Assembly (NCBI RefSeq): GCF_034932065.1
Contig: NZ_JAYGHP010000003.1
Location: 124,001 to 188,000 of the forward strand
Direction of reading: 5' to 3'
Length of the DNA: 64,000 bases
Source: Crocosphaera sp. UHCC 0190
GTDB taxonomy: Bacteria > Cyanobacteriota > Cyanobacteriia > Cyanobacteriales > Microcystaceae
The position numbers and the translations under genes are program-made. The notes beneath the pieces were generated by a model, which was not told the DNA's origin, searched no databases, and worked only from the letters and a program-made list of their open reading frames with translations. This document shows positions 7,744-16,762 of this stretch, in pieces (the first letter of the stretch is position 1; every line of letters begins with the position of its first letter).

Positions 7744-10404
7744 TTAATTGTCCACCCGTTTCATTCTGTGAAAACATAATTTTTCCCAACCATCCTCAAG
7801 TAAAGTATAAAGGACAGGCACCACAATTAAACTTAAGAGAGATGAGGTTATTAACCCCCCAATAATAGCAACGGCCATAGGTTGTCTTAATTCTGCCCCG
7901 GCCCCTAATCCAATGGCAATGGGTAACATCCCTAAAATGGTTGAAGCAGTCGTCATAATAATGGGACGCAAACGTACCTCTCCCGTTTCTAAAATTGCTT
8001 GACGGCGACTCATTCCTTTTTCCCGTAATTGATTGGTATAATCCATTAAAAGAATGGCATTTTTATCCAATAAACCTAACAGAAAAATCAAGCCAATTAA
8101 CGAGATCATGCCAAAATCACTTTGAGTAATTAATAAGGCAAACATTGCCCCCACAAGACATAAGGGTAATGATAATAATACCACAAAAGATTCTAAGAAA
8201 CGGCCAAAGGTGACATATAAAATCACCATCATACAAAGAATTGCCAAAGATAAAGCTATACCAAATTCCTTAAAAATATTGCGAACTTGTGCTGATGCCC
8301 CTTGAATATCAAAAGTAACATCTTTAGGTAAAATATCTTCAGTGATTGCTATCACTTTATTTGTAATATCTCCTAACCCAGTTTCTTCCGATAAATTGGC
8401 TGTGACATAGATCACTCTTTGCCGTTGAAAATGTTCAACAATGGAATAATTTCCATCTCCAGAAGTCTTAATATCAACTAATCCTGGCAAAGTTTCCAGA
8501 CGAGTTTTTAAGAGATTTGCTGTTTTTTCTAAACTCTCTAAATTGTCACTCAATAAAGCAACTTTTAAGGGACTATCATCCCCCGTTTCAATGAATAAAA
8601 TATCCTCAACACTAATACTACCTCCCTTTAATTTAGGTAGCTTTTCTCGCAACTCATCCTGTATTTTACTGGTAGTTAATGTGCGCTCTCCTTTCAATTG
8701 AATATAAATCCTACCCTTAAGGGGATTTCCATGATATCCTGCCACCAGGTAAGCAGATTCCACATTAGGATCTTCTAAAGCAATAGTTTCTAATTTTTCC
8801 CCAACTCGTCGAGTTTTTCGCAACAAAAAACGTTCAGGAGATTGAGTCAAATCACTAAATAAAGAAGTGCTTGAATCTTCAGTTTCTGGGGCTTCATTGG
8901 CAGTTCGTAAACGATTTGGTACTTTCGGAGTAGGTAAGGTATAAATAATATTAAATTCCCCCCGATCCAGTTTAGGAACAAAGCCTTTAGGAATAAAAGG
9001 AATTAACCCTACCCCCACAATAAAACTCACCAAAGCAATACCAATAACTAGCTTACGATGACTTAAAGACCAATCTAAAAGACGACGATAGGGACGGGCT
9101 AAAAAGAAGGTTTTTTTCGGTTGATCGGCCTTTCTTTTACTGCCTTTTATCCAATAAATTGCTAAAACAGGAGATAAAGTCCGGGCCACTAATAAAGAAA
9201 TCAGTACCGCAGCAGCTACCGTAACCCCAAAGGGTTTAAAAAAGTGTCCTAAATTGCCTCCAATAAAGGCAATAGGAATAAAAACAGCAGCCAAGGTAAA
9301 GGTTGAAGCCATCACCGTTAGGCCAACTTCATCGGTTCCTTTAATCGCTGCTTCACGGGGTGTCATTCCCTCATCAATATGACGGCTAATATTTTCTACA
9401 TCTACAATCGCATCATCAACAATAATGCCAATAACTAAGGCTAACCCCAACAGAGTAATAGTTTCTAGATTAAATCCGGCGATCGCCATCACAATAAATG
9501 TCCCTAACAATGACATGGGAATGGCGAGGGCGGTGATCAAAGTGGCTTGAACATTGCCTAAAAAGGGAAAAATCACTAAAACAGCGAGAACAATGGCCCC
9601 AAGTAAGGCTTCTATGGTGGCGTGACTCGCTTCTTCAATATAATTCGCTTGAGTTTCCGCCAGAATTAACTGAACATCCGGCAAACTTTGCCGTAAATTG
9701 GCGATCGCCTTTTCTGCCTCCGCCACAATATCCAAAGTATTAGCATCAGCCTGTTTGACGATTTGTATGGCTAAAACATCTGCTTGGTTAAACCGGGCCA
9801 AAGTAGGGGGGTTAGTGTTGGGCATATTCCCCTGACTGCTATCTCGAAATAACCCATCCCCTAATAAGTCAACCCGTCTTACCCCTGGTAATGCTTTTAA
9901 GGGGGGAATAATTTTTTCTTCGGCAATTTCAGCTAAAATCTCAAAGGGTTGGGTTTGGCTAAGAATGGCATAAGTAACAGCCACAGATTCGTTGATGTTA
10001 AAGGGAGTCACTTCAACCTTAATCTCAGGGGGTAAAGTCGTTTGTTTTAAGGACTTTTGCACCACCTGGGTAGATTGATCAACGTTTAAACCTGCGTCAA
10101 AGGCAACAGTAATGATGCTTTGGCCCGGATAGGTTGAGGAGAATAATTCCGCATTAGGCAGCGATCGCAGGGAATTTTCTAAGGGTTTGGTAACTTGTTG
10201 TTCCGTTGCTAAGGTAGTGTCAAAGGGCGAACTGGCCTGGACAATAACCACAGGGAAAGTAATTTCGGGGAAAAGGGCATATTTGAGGGAACTAAAGGCC
10301 AATAGTCCCGCCACCGCCACTGCGATCGCCACAAAGATCGTTACTCGTGAGTATTTTATGGCTAAACGAGAAATATTAAGGTGTTCTCGCCAAGATTGTT
10401 TCAT
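7744..10404 (-). CDS. RND-family efflux permease, compact, lacking docking subdomains
   Basis: This 886-residue inner-membrane protein belongs to the AcrB/HAE-1 RND superfamily. Residues about 21-40 are TM1. The TM4 proton-relay pair is present as VDDAIVDVEN (Asp330-Asp331), as is LDKNAILLMDY in the second half with the family's TM10 Lys. The protein is about 150 residues shorter than AcrB. After PGVRRVDLLGDG (to about residue 184) the sequence jumps almost directly to RFNQADVLAIQIVKQ, and after KTSGDG in the second half to RQRVIYVTANLSEE. These are the places where AcrB has its DN and DC docking subdomains. No adaptor (MFP) or outer-membrane factor gene adjoins it. The substrate is unknown. 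Confidence 0.88.
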   Translation of the reverse strand: MKQSWREHLNISRLAIKYSRVTIFVAIAVAVAGLLAFSSLKYALFPEITFPVVIVQASSPFDTTLATEQQVTKPLENSLRSLPNAELFSSTYPGQSIITVAFDAGLNVDQSTQVVQKSLKQTTLPPEIKVEVTPFNINESVAVTYAILSQTQPFEILAEIAEEKIIPPLKALPGVRRVDLLGDGLFRDSSQGNMPNTNPPTLARFNQADVLAIQIVKQADANTLDIVAEAEKAIANLRQSLPDVQLILAETQANYIEEASHATIEALLGAIVLAVLVIFPFLGNVQATLITALAIPMSLLGTFIVMAIAGFNLETITLLGLALVIGIIVDDAIVDVENISRHIDEGMTPREAAIKGTDEVGLTVMASTFTLAAVFIPIAFIGGNLGHFFKPFGVTVAAAVLISLLVARTLSPVLAIYWIKGSKRKADQPKKTFFLARPYRRLLDWSLSHRKLVIGIALVSFIVGVGLIPFIPKGFVPKLDRGEFNIIYTLPTPKVPNRLRTANEAPETEDSSTSLFSDLTQSPERFLLRKTRRVGEKLETIALEDPNVESAYLVAGYHGNPLKGRIYIQLKGERTLTTSKIQDELREKLPKLKGGSISVEDILFIETGDDSPLKVALLSDNLESLEKTANLLKTRLETLPGLVDIKTSGDGNYSIVEHFQRQRVIYVTANLSEETGLGDITNKVIAITEDILPKDVTFDIQGASAQVRNIFKEFGIALSLAILCMMVILYVTFGRFLESFVVLLSLPLCLVGAMFALLITQSDFGMISLIGLIFLLGLLDKNAILLMDYTNQLREKGMSRRQAILETGEVRLRPIIMTTASTILGMLPIAIGLGAGAELRQPMAVAIIGGLITSSLLSLIVVPVLYTLLEDGWEKLCFHRMKRVDN

Positions 10405-10537
10405 AAAGATTTGTAGATTTACCCGTATATATATCGTTTATAGCAAGGGTGTCTCAGAACAGCTATTAAAAAAGTCTTTCAGCTTGCTATTGAGGATGAG
10501 GGATAGCAAGGGATCACTCATCCGATTTTGTCTTCTC

Positions 10538-10879
10538 TTAATTTTCAAAGAGAAGGTTATCTAAAATTTTGTCAAAACAGGTTTCTCCGTAGGCTCTTAA
10601 GGTTCGAGTAGCGGCAGCATCCCCACTCCGATGCTTAGTTAAGAGGGCAGAAAACGCCTGGGTTGAGTATTTTTTCTTGAGTGAGTTGACGGTACAAGTG
10701 CATCCCTGTTGTGCTTCCGACTTGCTTAGTCCGGCTTTTTGGGCTTCGGGAACACAATTGCGATCATAAAAGTCTTTAAAGGGATCGGCGGCCATGCTTG
10801 CCTGTTGGGCCAAGGTAACTGTACCAAGTCCCATCAAAACAACAGCTAGGGTTGTTAGGGCTTTATGCGTCTTCTTCAT
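10538..10879 (-). CDS. small exported Cys-containing hypothetical protein
   Basis: A 113-residue protein whose N-terminus (MKKTHKALTTLAVVLMGLGTVTLAQQASMA) is a clear signal peptide. I therefore start at ATG 10879 rather than an upstream in-frame site. The mature part has four cysteines (NCVPEAQ, GCTCTV, ETCFDK), likely two periplasmic disulfides. The last residues are DNLLFEN. No family is recognised with confidence. It stands alone between the RND gene and tRNA-Cys, with about 133 bases to the RND start. Confidence 0.6.
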   Translation of the reverse strand: MKKTHKALTTLAVVLMGLGTVTLAQQASMAADPFKDFYDRNCVPEAQKAGLSKSEAQQGCTCTVNSLKKKYSTQAFSALLTKHRSGDAAATRTLRAYGETCFDKILDNLLFEN

Positions 10880-11101
10880 GCTATATTCAGGGCGTGGGGA
10901 ACAGAACAAAATCAGTTTATTATCGGCACGCCTCATCTCCAGTTTTAGTCTATCTTTACTTTTTGTCCAGTGAAGATGATGATTATGGCAGTTGTTCTAA
11001 CTGCACAGCTTGGTTTGACAGGCAAGATCCCCTTAAACCTTCTTAAGATAAATTTGAGATTTGTTGTAATTTTCGGGCTTTCTTCTTAGACAAATCTTTG
11101 C

Positions 11102-11107
11102 TATAAT
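11102..11107 (+). promoter_or_regulatory. -10 box of tRNA-Cys
   Basis: TATAAT lies 17 bases before the tRNA 5' end, a fitting position for a sigma-70 promoter. No good -35 hexamer stands at the usual distance. Confidence 0.5.
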
Positions 11108-11124
11108 TGGAAAGCTGTGTAAAT

Positions 11125-11195
<71 letters not shown>

Positions 11196-11365
11196 TGATT
11201 TTTTTGGTGTACAGTTGGCTGTAATGGTCTATTTGCTGTTGGTGGGGTTAACTTTTTAGTTGGCTTCTGGGGTGTTACAGCAGTTAAGGGAAGTTGAACC
11301 CAATTTTGCTAAAGATACAAGTCAACAGCGTTTAATGTTAGTTTTTGACATTTGCAAGGGAATAC

Positions 11366-12651
11366 TTAACTTCTGATTGCCCAAGGACGTTTTTTGAGTT
11401 CTGCAAAGGTTTCTACATCTTCACTTAATTCCGCTTTAAAAACAGTGCCATCTAACGCCCAACCAGGCATTTCTGGCAAGATAGGCAACCATTGTTTTTC
11501 TTCATCATCTAAAAGACCATTTAGATAAACAAAAATCTGACTGTTATCTTCAGAAATTTTTAAAACTTGGCCACGAACAATATAAGTTGATTTTGTTCTT
11601 TCCTGTTTCCATTCTTCTAGTCCTGTGGGTGTTCCAGTTCTAGAAATTTCTATTTACGTTTACATATAGTATTTGGAGGACACTGACTTATTGGTTTATG
11701 TGTTGTATTCGGAGTAACTCCATTAAAAACATAAAATAGGTTGCCTAAAGGAACAGTCGGAACTGAAATTTTAATAATTGGTGTTGTTACTGATGACCAA
11801 CTTTCATCATCATAATTCAATTTGGCTACCCAAGTATTTCCTAAAAAGCCACTATCTTTAGTATTCTCAATTTTTGCTCTAGATAATACTGCTCTTGCAA
11901 TAGTAGGAAAACGTACTGAATTATTATTGATAGTCCCAGAAACAATACAAACATCTTGAGCAGCATCAATTCCTACTGCACCTTCTGGTAACTGCCAGAC
12001 TTCGTGAATTTGACAACTATCGGTTAATAATTTGCGAGCTTCCGATAAACCATGAGTCGTATTTGTTAAAAAAGATTGCGGTAAGATAAAAGCAAATTGA
12101 GAACCATTTTCTAACCAACTTAACGCTTTTCTGATAAAAGTTGCAGCCCGTTGAGTATTGCCATCTTCTGCGAAAGGTGGATTAGCAATAATAATACGAG
12201 GTTTAATACCAAGATTTTATTTATTTAACTGTTCATAATCTTGATGAGTGTAATGATTAGGAAAAGGAAATGATATATTTTTTTCTAAAGATTCTTGAGC
12301 TAAAAGATAACGTAATTTTGTGACTAAATCTGCATATTTATCTAGATCATTACCAGCGATATGATTCGCTAAATATTGTGTTCTTGCTTTAATTTCTTCA
12401 GGAATATCACTCATTCTGGCAAGTCGAGAAGTTGCTGCTAATAAAAGACTACCTGAACCTGCTGCGGGATCAAAAATTACTCGTTCTTCTGGTCGTATTC
12501 TTTCAAGAGGTAACAACTCTAGCATTTTTTCTGCTATTGCTACTGGAGTATAATGTCTTTGTAAATCACTCCAATCTTTCCCTCCCAAATTATTAGGTAA
12601 TTCTTTAATTGCCCGTTCGTAAAGTAAACCAACATCTCGATGATCTACCAA
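11366..12651 (-). pseudogene. broken N6-adenine DNA methylase (type I/IIG-like)
   Basis: The first piece (12217-12651) starts at TTG right after an in-frame TGA and carries the SAM-binding motif FDPAAGSGSLL. An in-frame TAA at 12217-12219 interrupts it. Translation resumes in the same frame with GIKPRIIIANPPFAEDG, the catalytic NPPF motif of N6-adenine methylases, and continues to TAG 11650-11652. A further 94-codon open stretch in another frame (11366-11650, ending KKRPWAIRS) has no start. The N-terminus is also missing. The order motif I then NPPF fits HsdM-like or Eco57I-like enzymes. No restriction or specificity partner survives nearby. Confidence 0.75.
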
Positions 12652-12662
12652 CGTTTCTCAAC

Positions 12663-12704
12663 TACAATTAGTTAGTAATCTAGAGAGATTACTAACTAAT
12701 TGTA
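12663..12704. repeat. 42-base hairpin with perfect 19-bp arms
   Basis: TACAATTAGTTAGTAATCT (12663-12681) is followed by AGAG and then its exact reverse complement (12686-12704). It lies exactly between the truncated methylase and the truncated TniQ fragment, marking a breakpoint. It could be a relic of a small mobile palindrome or a terminator for a lost gene. Confidence 0.7.
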
Positions 12705-12739
12705 CAATGTCTATAAAAAAACCTTGAAACAAGTAACAT

Positions 12740-12919
12740 TTAACACCAACCATCAACCCAAAGAGCGGGAAACTTAAACCTTGCGCCACAATTCGGACAT
12801 TCCGACAACAAGGTTAACTCATGCTGTAAACAAAACTGAGTCGTCTTCAACTGCCATTCAATCTTATGACAAGCCACTTCCCCATAACAAGCATCACTAT
12901 AAATTTTATTGTTTAACAT
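12740..12919 (-). pseudogene. tniQ: TniQ transposition protein fragment
   Basis: This is a fragment of about 59 residues of the zinc-binding middle part of TniQ, the target-selection protein of Tn7/Tn5053-like transposons and of CRISPR-associated transposons. Recognisable pieces are DACYGEVACHKIEWQ, FCLQHELTLLSECPNCGARF and ALWVDGWC, with the Cys/His ligand pattern. It stops at TAA right after DGWC. In the next frame the sequence reads K-C-Y-L-F, like the usual continuation, so a frameshift of one or two bases broke it. The N-terminus is missing: the vapC stop lies a few bases upstream. No transposase or cas gene is nearby. Confidence 0.7.
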
Positions 12920-12924
12920 AAAAA

Positions 12925-13380
12925 TCAAATTTCTTGCCATAGTCTAGCATCAACAAATAGAGATAAATGCTTTGTATTCGTCGTTACAATGACCACCGAA
13001 TAACCCTTTAAAGCTTCATATCTTGCTTGTGCAGCGAGGATAACATCACCATCTAAAGAGTGATTATCCGCAGTTGGTTTACCCTGATTTCTTGCATTAG
13101 CCCAAAATTGAGCAGCTAATAAGATAACTTCCGTATTTAATGGTAAATATGTAATAATTTGCTTTAATTCATCTAATCTCTTTAAACCTTGAGATTTATT
13201 AGCTCTTAATAACTCCCTTCTAATTTCATAATCAACAATTTCTGGTAAAATAAAATGCTCTCCTTTATTGAGCAATCTTTTAAACCATTGCTGACAATTT
13301 TTAGCCTCAGAAGAAGAAGCTTTAGGGTTACTAATAATTCCGACAATTCCCGTATCTAATAAAATTATTCTTTCTGCCAT
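12925..13380 (-). CDS. vapC: PIN-domain toxin of a type II toxin-antitoxin pair (VapC-like)
   Basis: A 151-residue PIN-domain ribonuclease. The acidic active-site residues are visible: ILLDTGIVG near the N-terminus (Asp), LPEIVDYEIRREL (Glu), SLDGDVILAAQA (Asp), and the closing TTNTKHLSLF. VapC toxins cleave RNA when freed from their antitoxin. The start is 5 bases downstream of the antitoxin stop, so the pair is translationally linked. It sits in the decayed patch next to TniQ and methylase relics but is itself intact. Confidence 0.85.
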   Translation of the reverse strand: MAERIILLDTGIVGIISNPKASSSEAKNCQQWFKRLLNKGEHFILPEIVDYEIRRELLRANKSQGLKRLDELKQIITYLPLNTEVILLAAQFWANARNQGKPTADNHSLDGDVILAAQARYEALKGYSVVIVTTNTKHLSLFVDARLWQEI

Positions 13381-13384
13381 TAGT

Positions 13385-13675
13385 TCAAGATAAAACCTCT
13401 TGTAAATAGGCTAAAGTTTCGGTTTGTTCTTGTTCACTTCCTTTATTTTCCCATTTATTTAATAACTCAAGAATTGCTTTATTCTCTTGGATTTGATCGC
13501 CTTTTTTTTTCTCTAGTGAATTTAACTTAATATCACTGCTATTATTAGCAATTGCTTGTCGAAACGTTTGAATCAGACGCAATAAATTTTCCTGTTGTTC
13601 TGTAGGAATTAAATTGATCTCTTGGATAATTTTGTCAAAAATTACTGTTTCTTTCTGAGGAGATTGATTAATCAT
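13385..13675 (-). CDS. probable antitoxin partner of VapC
   Basis: A 96-residue acidic, Gln/Glu/Lys-rich, predicted all-helical protein directly upstream of the PIN-domain toxin, separated from it by only a few bases. No AbrB, RHH or HTH DNA-binding motif is obvious, so the antitoxin call rests on gene order. The segment IPTEQQENLLRLIQTFRQAI resembles the N-terminal part of small cyanobacterial antitoxins that pair with PIN proteins. Its own ribosome site is weak. An alternative is a hypothetical protein with an unrelated role. Confidence 0.6.
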   Translation of the reverse strand: MINQSPQKETVIFDKIIQEINLIPTEQQENLLRLIQTFRQAIANNSSDIKLNSLEKKKGDQIQENKAILELLNKWENKGSEQEQTETLAYLQEVLS

Positions 13676-13747
13676 ATTCGCTTGTCATCATAAATTCCTA
13701 ACTTACATTTTAACACTTAATCTGTTAATGTTATTAGGGAACATATA

Positions 13748-13792
13748 TAAAAAAACAAACCAAACCAAGCCCGCATAATTACTCGCGGGCTT
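13748..13792 (-). terminator. intrinsic terminator, possibly bidirectional
   Basis: AAGCCCGC (13767-13774) pairs with GCGGGCTT (13785-13792) around a 10-base loop. On the minus strand the stem leads into a T-rich tract (TGGTTTGGTTTGTTTTTTT), ending the 13874-14317 gene. The plus strand also has TTTTT after the stem. Confidence 0.65.
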
Positions 13793-13873
13793 TTTACTAT
13801 GGGAGGTTGGGAACAAGACGGAAAAAGGTTACACTCCTAATTAGGCTGTGGGTGGGATGGTGGGAATGATTAA

Positions 13874-14317
13874 CTATTGCTTATAGCCAATTAATTCTCG
13901 CTTAGCACCAATTAAGTAAAAAGTTTGCATTGAATTATCACTAAACCCATAATCATGCTTATCGCAAACCATTTCTGTCTCCCCGTTATAGAAAGTATAT
14001 CTATCTTGAAGAACACATAATTTAATAGCTTCAACCCCTTCCGATAACAAATGGGGGCGTTCAACGGTTTGATCCCGATCAACTTCTACATAAGTGTACC
14101 AATTATCAGGATAGGTCATACATTCCCCTGGTTGAACAAACCACCATCCTTGTGTCACCCAAACCTCATTCTTATTCACATAAGCCCCAGAAACCCGAAC
14201 AATTTCATTACGATAATTACAAAGTTCTGCCCCTTGGGCCATCTGAGGGGAAAAAGCCAACTCTCCCACTCCAGCGGTAACTGTTACCAACGAAAACAAT
14301 AATAGGGAATTCTTCAT
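13874..14317 (-). CDS. exported DUF1036-like protein
   Basis: A 147-residue secreted protein. The start ATG 14317 has AGGAGG 7 bases upstream; the GTG one codon earlier is too close. The signal peptide runs to about MAQGA. The mature part has CNYRNEIVRVSGAY, VTQGWWFVQPGEC and YTYVEVDRD, the pattern of DUF1036 domains (small beta-rich, Trp/Cys-containing, function unknown). Four cysteines could form two disulfides. It stands alone, with its own terminator downstream, and borders the decayed patch. Confidence 0.7.
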   Translation of the reverse strand: MKNSLLLFSLVTVTAGVGELAFSPQMAQGAELCNYRNEIVRVSGAYVNKNEVWVTQGWWFVQPGECMTYPDNWYTYVEVDRDQTVERPHLLSEGVEAIKLCVLQDRYTFYNGETEMVCDKHDYGFSDNSMQTFYLIGAKRELIGYKQ

Positions 14318-14401
14318 CACATTTCCTCCTCAACACTAACACTATAATGAGCCTTTCCGTAAGCAAATTTTAGCAAGAAAAAACGGGAAACTTACCTTTC
14401 T

Positions 14402-16225
14402 TTACTTTTTATTATGTTTAAAATAGGCTTCCATCACTTGACGAACCATGGGGCCGGCAACGGAACCCCCACCACCACCAGTATGTTCTCCAAAAGCCAC
14501 GACGACAATTTCCGGGTTATCAAAGGGGGCATACCCACCAAACCAAGTGTGAGTCTCTCCTGGAGGGGCTTCAGCCGTGCCACTTTTGCCAGCTACAGGG
14601 GGTAAGTCAGGGGAATTAAGGGCTTTTCCCGTTCCCTCAGCTACCACCGCCCTGAGTCCTTGTCGTAGGGTTTGTAGAGTGGTAGGCTTAAGATTCATCG
14701 ACGTGCGCCACTTTTCTACGTCTTTGGGGTCTTCAAAGAAATGGGGTTTCACCCGATAGCCCCCATTAGCAGGAACAGCAAACATCACCGCCACTTGTAG
14801 GGGGCTTGCCTGAGTAAACCCTTGCCCAATGGACATATTAACGGTATCACCGTCCGTCCATTCCCAATTGTAATTTTTGCGTTTCCAAGCATCATCGGCA
14901 ATTAAACCTGGTGACTCCTCATCTAACTCAATGCCTGTTGTTTTGCCAAACCCATAGAGACGGGCATATTTAATTAAGGTTGGGCCACCCACTCCCCGGC
15001 CAATTTGCCCATGAAAGGTATTACTACTCCAGGCCATAGCCCGCACATAACCCATAGGGCCAAACCCGGCCCGGTTCCATTCTCCAAAGGCAGTCCCCCC
15101 CACATTCAAATAGGCAAAGGTATTTAAGATGGTATTGGGGGGATATTTGCCCGACTCCATGCCAGCAGTAGCTGTTACAACCTTAAAGGTAGAAGCAGGA
15201 GGAAAGCCTCGTAAAGCACGATTAACGAAGGGGTTGCCTTTGCTTTGTAATTTTTGCCAGATTTTTGGGGTAATTTGGGTAGAGAAAACATTAGGGTCAA
15301 AGGTGGGGTTACTGACCATAGCTAACACTCCCCCAGTTTTGGGGTTGATGGCAACAATGGCCCCAATTTTGTCCCCTAGGGCTGCTTCAGCCGCTTTTTG
15401 GGCATCTAAGTCTAGGGTAAGGGTGACATCTTTCCCCGGTTGACCGACTTTTTGGCCTAAGACTTTCATGACTTTTCCGGCCCCATCAACTTCGAGTTGA
15501 ATACCGCCCCATTCTCCTCTTAATTGCTGTTCATAGGCCGCTTCTACCCCCATTTTACCGACGATATCCCCTAAACGATAGCCTTCAGCACGGCGTTTTT
15601 CCAGTTGTTCGGCGTTGAGTTCTCCGGTATAGCCTAAAACATGGGCCCCCATCTGTTTGTTAGGATAGTCTCTGACGGTTTCAATATCGACTTCTAAGCC
15701 GTTTAATTCGGTTTTAAATTCTTCTAGGGCCGTAATTTGGGCCGGGTTTAAACTGCGGGCAATTCTAATTAGGGTTGAGGCGTTATATCCTGCTTGTTTG
15801 ATTTTACTTTCAATACTGTCTTCGGGGATGGAGAGGAGTTGGGAGAGATATTTGCGGTTTTGGGGCCAGTCTGGTTGGTTGACGACAATGGGCCAAAGAT
15901 AAGCGGCATGGGTGAGACGGGTTGAAGCTAAAACGCGCCCTTTGCGGTCAAAAATGTTACCTCGGACGGGGGGTTTGGGGACGATACGAATACGGTTGTT
16001 TTCCGCTTTTTCTCGATATTGTTGCCCCTGTAGGATTTGTAAGAAGGCCAGGCGGGCCCCAATAGCTCCCAAGAGGATGAAACTAACCAATAACATGATA
16101 AATATGGGTTGACGTTTCTGCCCGATGGTGCGATTGGTTTTTTGCTGTCGGGTGTCGTAAGACCCATAACTATCGGTGGTGATAGAATTTTGCCATTTAG
16201 ACTGAGAACGTTGGGTTAGCCGCAT
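14402..16225 (-). CDS. mrdA: penicillin-binding protein 2 (class B transpeptidase)
   Basis: A 607-residue class B PBP that cross-links peptidoglycan during elongation and is the target of beta-lactams. It has a cytoplasmic tail rich in Gln and Arg, one membrane helix at about residues 40-62, the dimerisation/pedestal region containing VPKPPVRGNIFDRKG, then the transpeptidase domain. The active-site motifs are STFK at 345-348, SSN at 400-402 and KSGT at 547-550. The C-terminal GGGGGSVAGPM is typical of PBP2. The gene is monocistronic; no rodA is adjacent. PBP3/FtsI is less likely given the N-terminal region. Confidence 0.9.
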   Translation of the reverse strand: MRLTQRSQSKWQNSITTDSYGSYDTRQQKTNRTIGQKRQPIFIMLLVSFILLGAIGARLAFLQILQGQQYREKAENNRIRIVPKPPVRGNIFDRKGRVLASTRLTHAAYLWPIVVNQPDWPQNRKYLSQLLSIPEDSIESKIKQAGYNASTLIRIARSLNPAQITALEEFKTELNGLEVDIETVRDYPNKQMGAHVLGYTGELNAEQLEKRRAEGYRLGDIVGKMGVEAAYEQQLRGEWGGIQLEVDGAGKVMKVLGQKVGQPGKDVTLTLDLDAQKAAEAALGDKIGAIVAINPKTGGVLAMVSNPTFDPNVFSTQITPKIWQKLQSKGNPFVNRALRGFPPASTFKVVTATAGMESGKYPPNTILNTFAYLNVGGTAFGEWNRAGFGPMGYVRAMAWSSNTFHGQIGRGVGGPTLIKYARLYGFGKTTGIELDEESPGLIADDAWKRKNYNWEWTDGDTVNMSIGQGFTQASPLQVAVMFAVPANGGYRVKPHFFEDPKDVEKWRTSMNLKPTTLQTLRQGLRAVVAEGTGKALNSPDLPPVAGKSGTAEAPPGETHTWFGGYAPFDNPEIVVVAFGEHTGGGGGSVAGPMVRQVMEAYFKHNKK

Positions 16226-16762
16226 ATCGTCTGTTAAATGAGAATCAAGGTACTAGGATAACTTTTTTGTGACTGTCTTCGCTTTATTTTATAAATAGGG
16301 TCTGATAGCAATTGAAAATTTATATTTTGTTATATTTTTGGCTAAGAAACTGTCATGAATTATATTAATACAATCCACTAAAAACTGCTATTAAGCGATC
16401 ACCTACTCCATTAATCATTTTTATTTATCTAAAAGTAAATTATTTATCAAATATTTCAATGATCTGTATTCCTTCACATAACTTAATTTTGATCCCATTT
16501 TTCCTGAATTTGCCCAAATTCCCCCCCAAATAAACTTTTGGTTATTTTCAGAATCTGCTATACTAATGTTAGTTGGTGGGCGTGTGTCTAAAAATCCCGT
16601 AACTTACCTCAAACCCTATATATCTCGTTACTTGTTCCTCTACTCCCTTTCTTCCCTTCTAAAAATTTGGCCTTTAATCCCAGTTTTTTTGTTAGTACAT
16701 AAATACTGATGTGAAGTTGTTTTAAACTGAGCTTGACAAATCAGGTAGGATTAGGTAGAAGA
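16226..16762. other. 537-base AT-rich divergent intergenic region
   Basis: No ORF with coding character is visible. A possible plus-strand promoter is TTGGTT about 15 bases before TATACT (16559-16564), which would give a 5' leader of roughly 190 bases for the YciI-like gene, or a small RNA. Runs such as CCCCCCC (around 16522) and TTTTTTT are present, but no stable long hairpin. Confidence 0.3.

Noticed and set aside
12925-13675. Full Tn7-like or CRISPR-associated transposon around TniQ
   Set aside because: No tnsB, tnsC, transposase or Cas12k gene is present in the window; only the TniQ fragment remains.
14577-16167. Several open plus- and minus-strand frames inside the PBP2 gene
   Set aside because: They overlap the PBP2 coding frame fully and show no protein-like composition or start signals.
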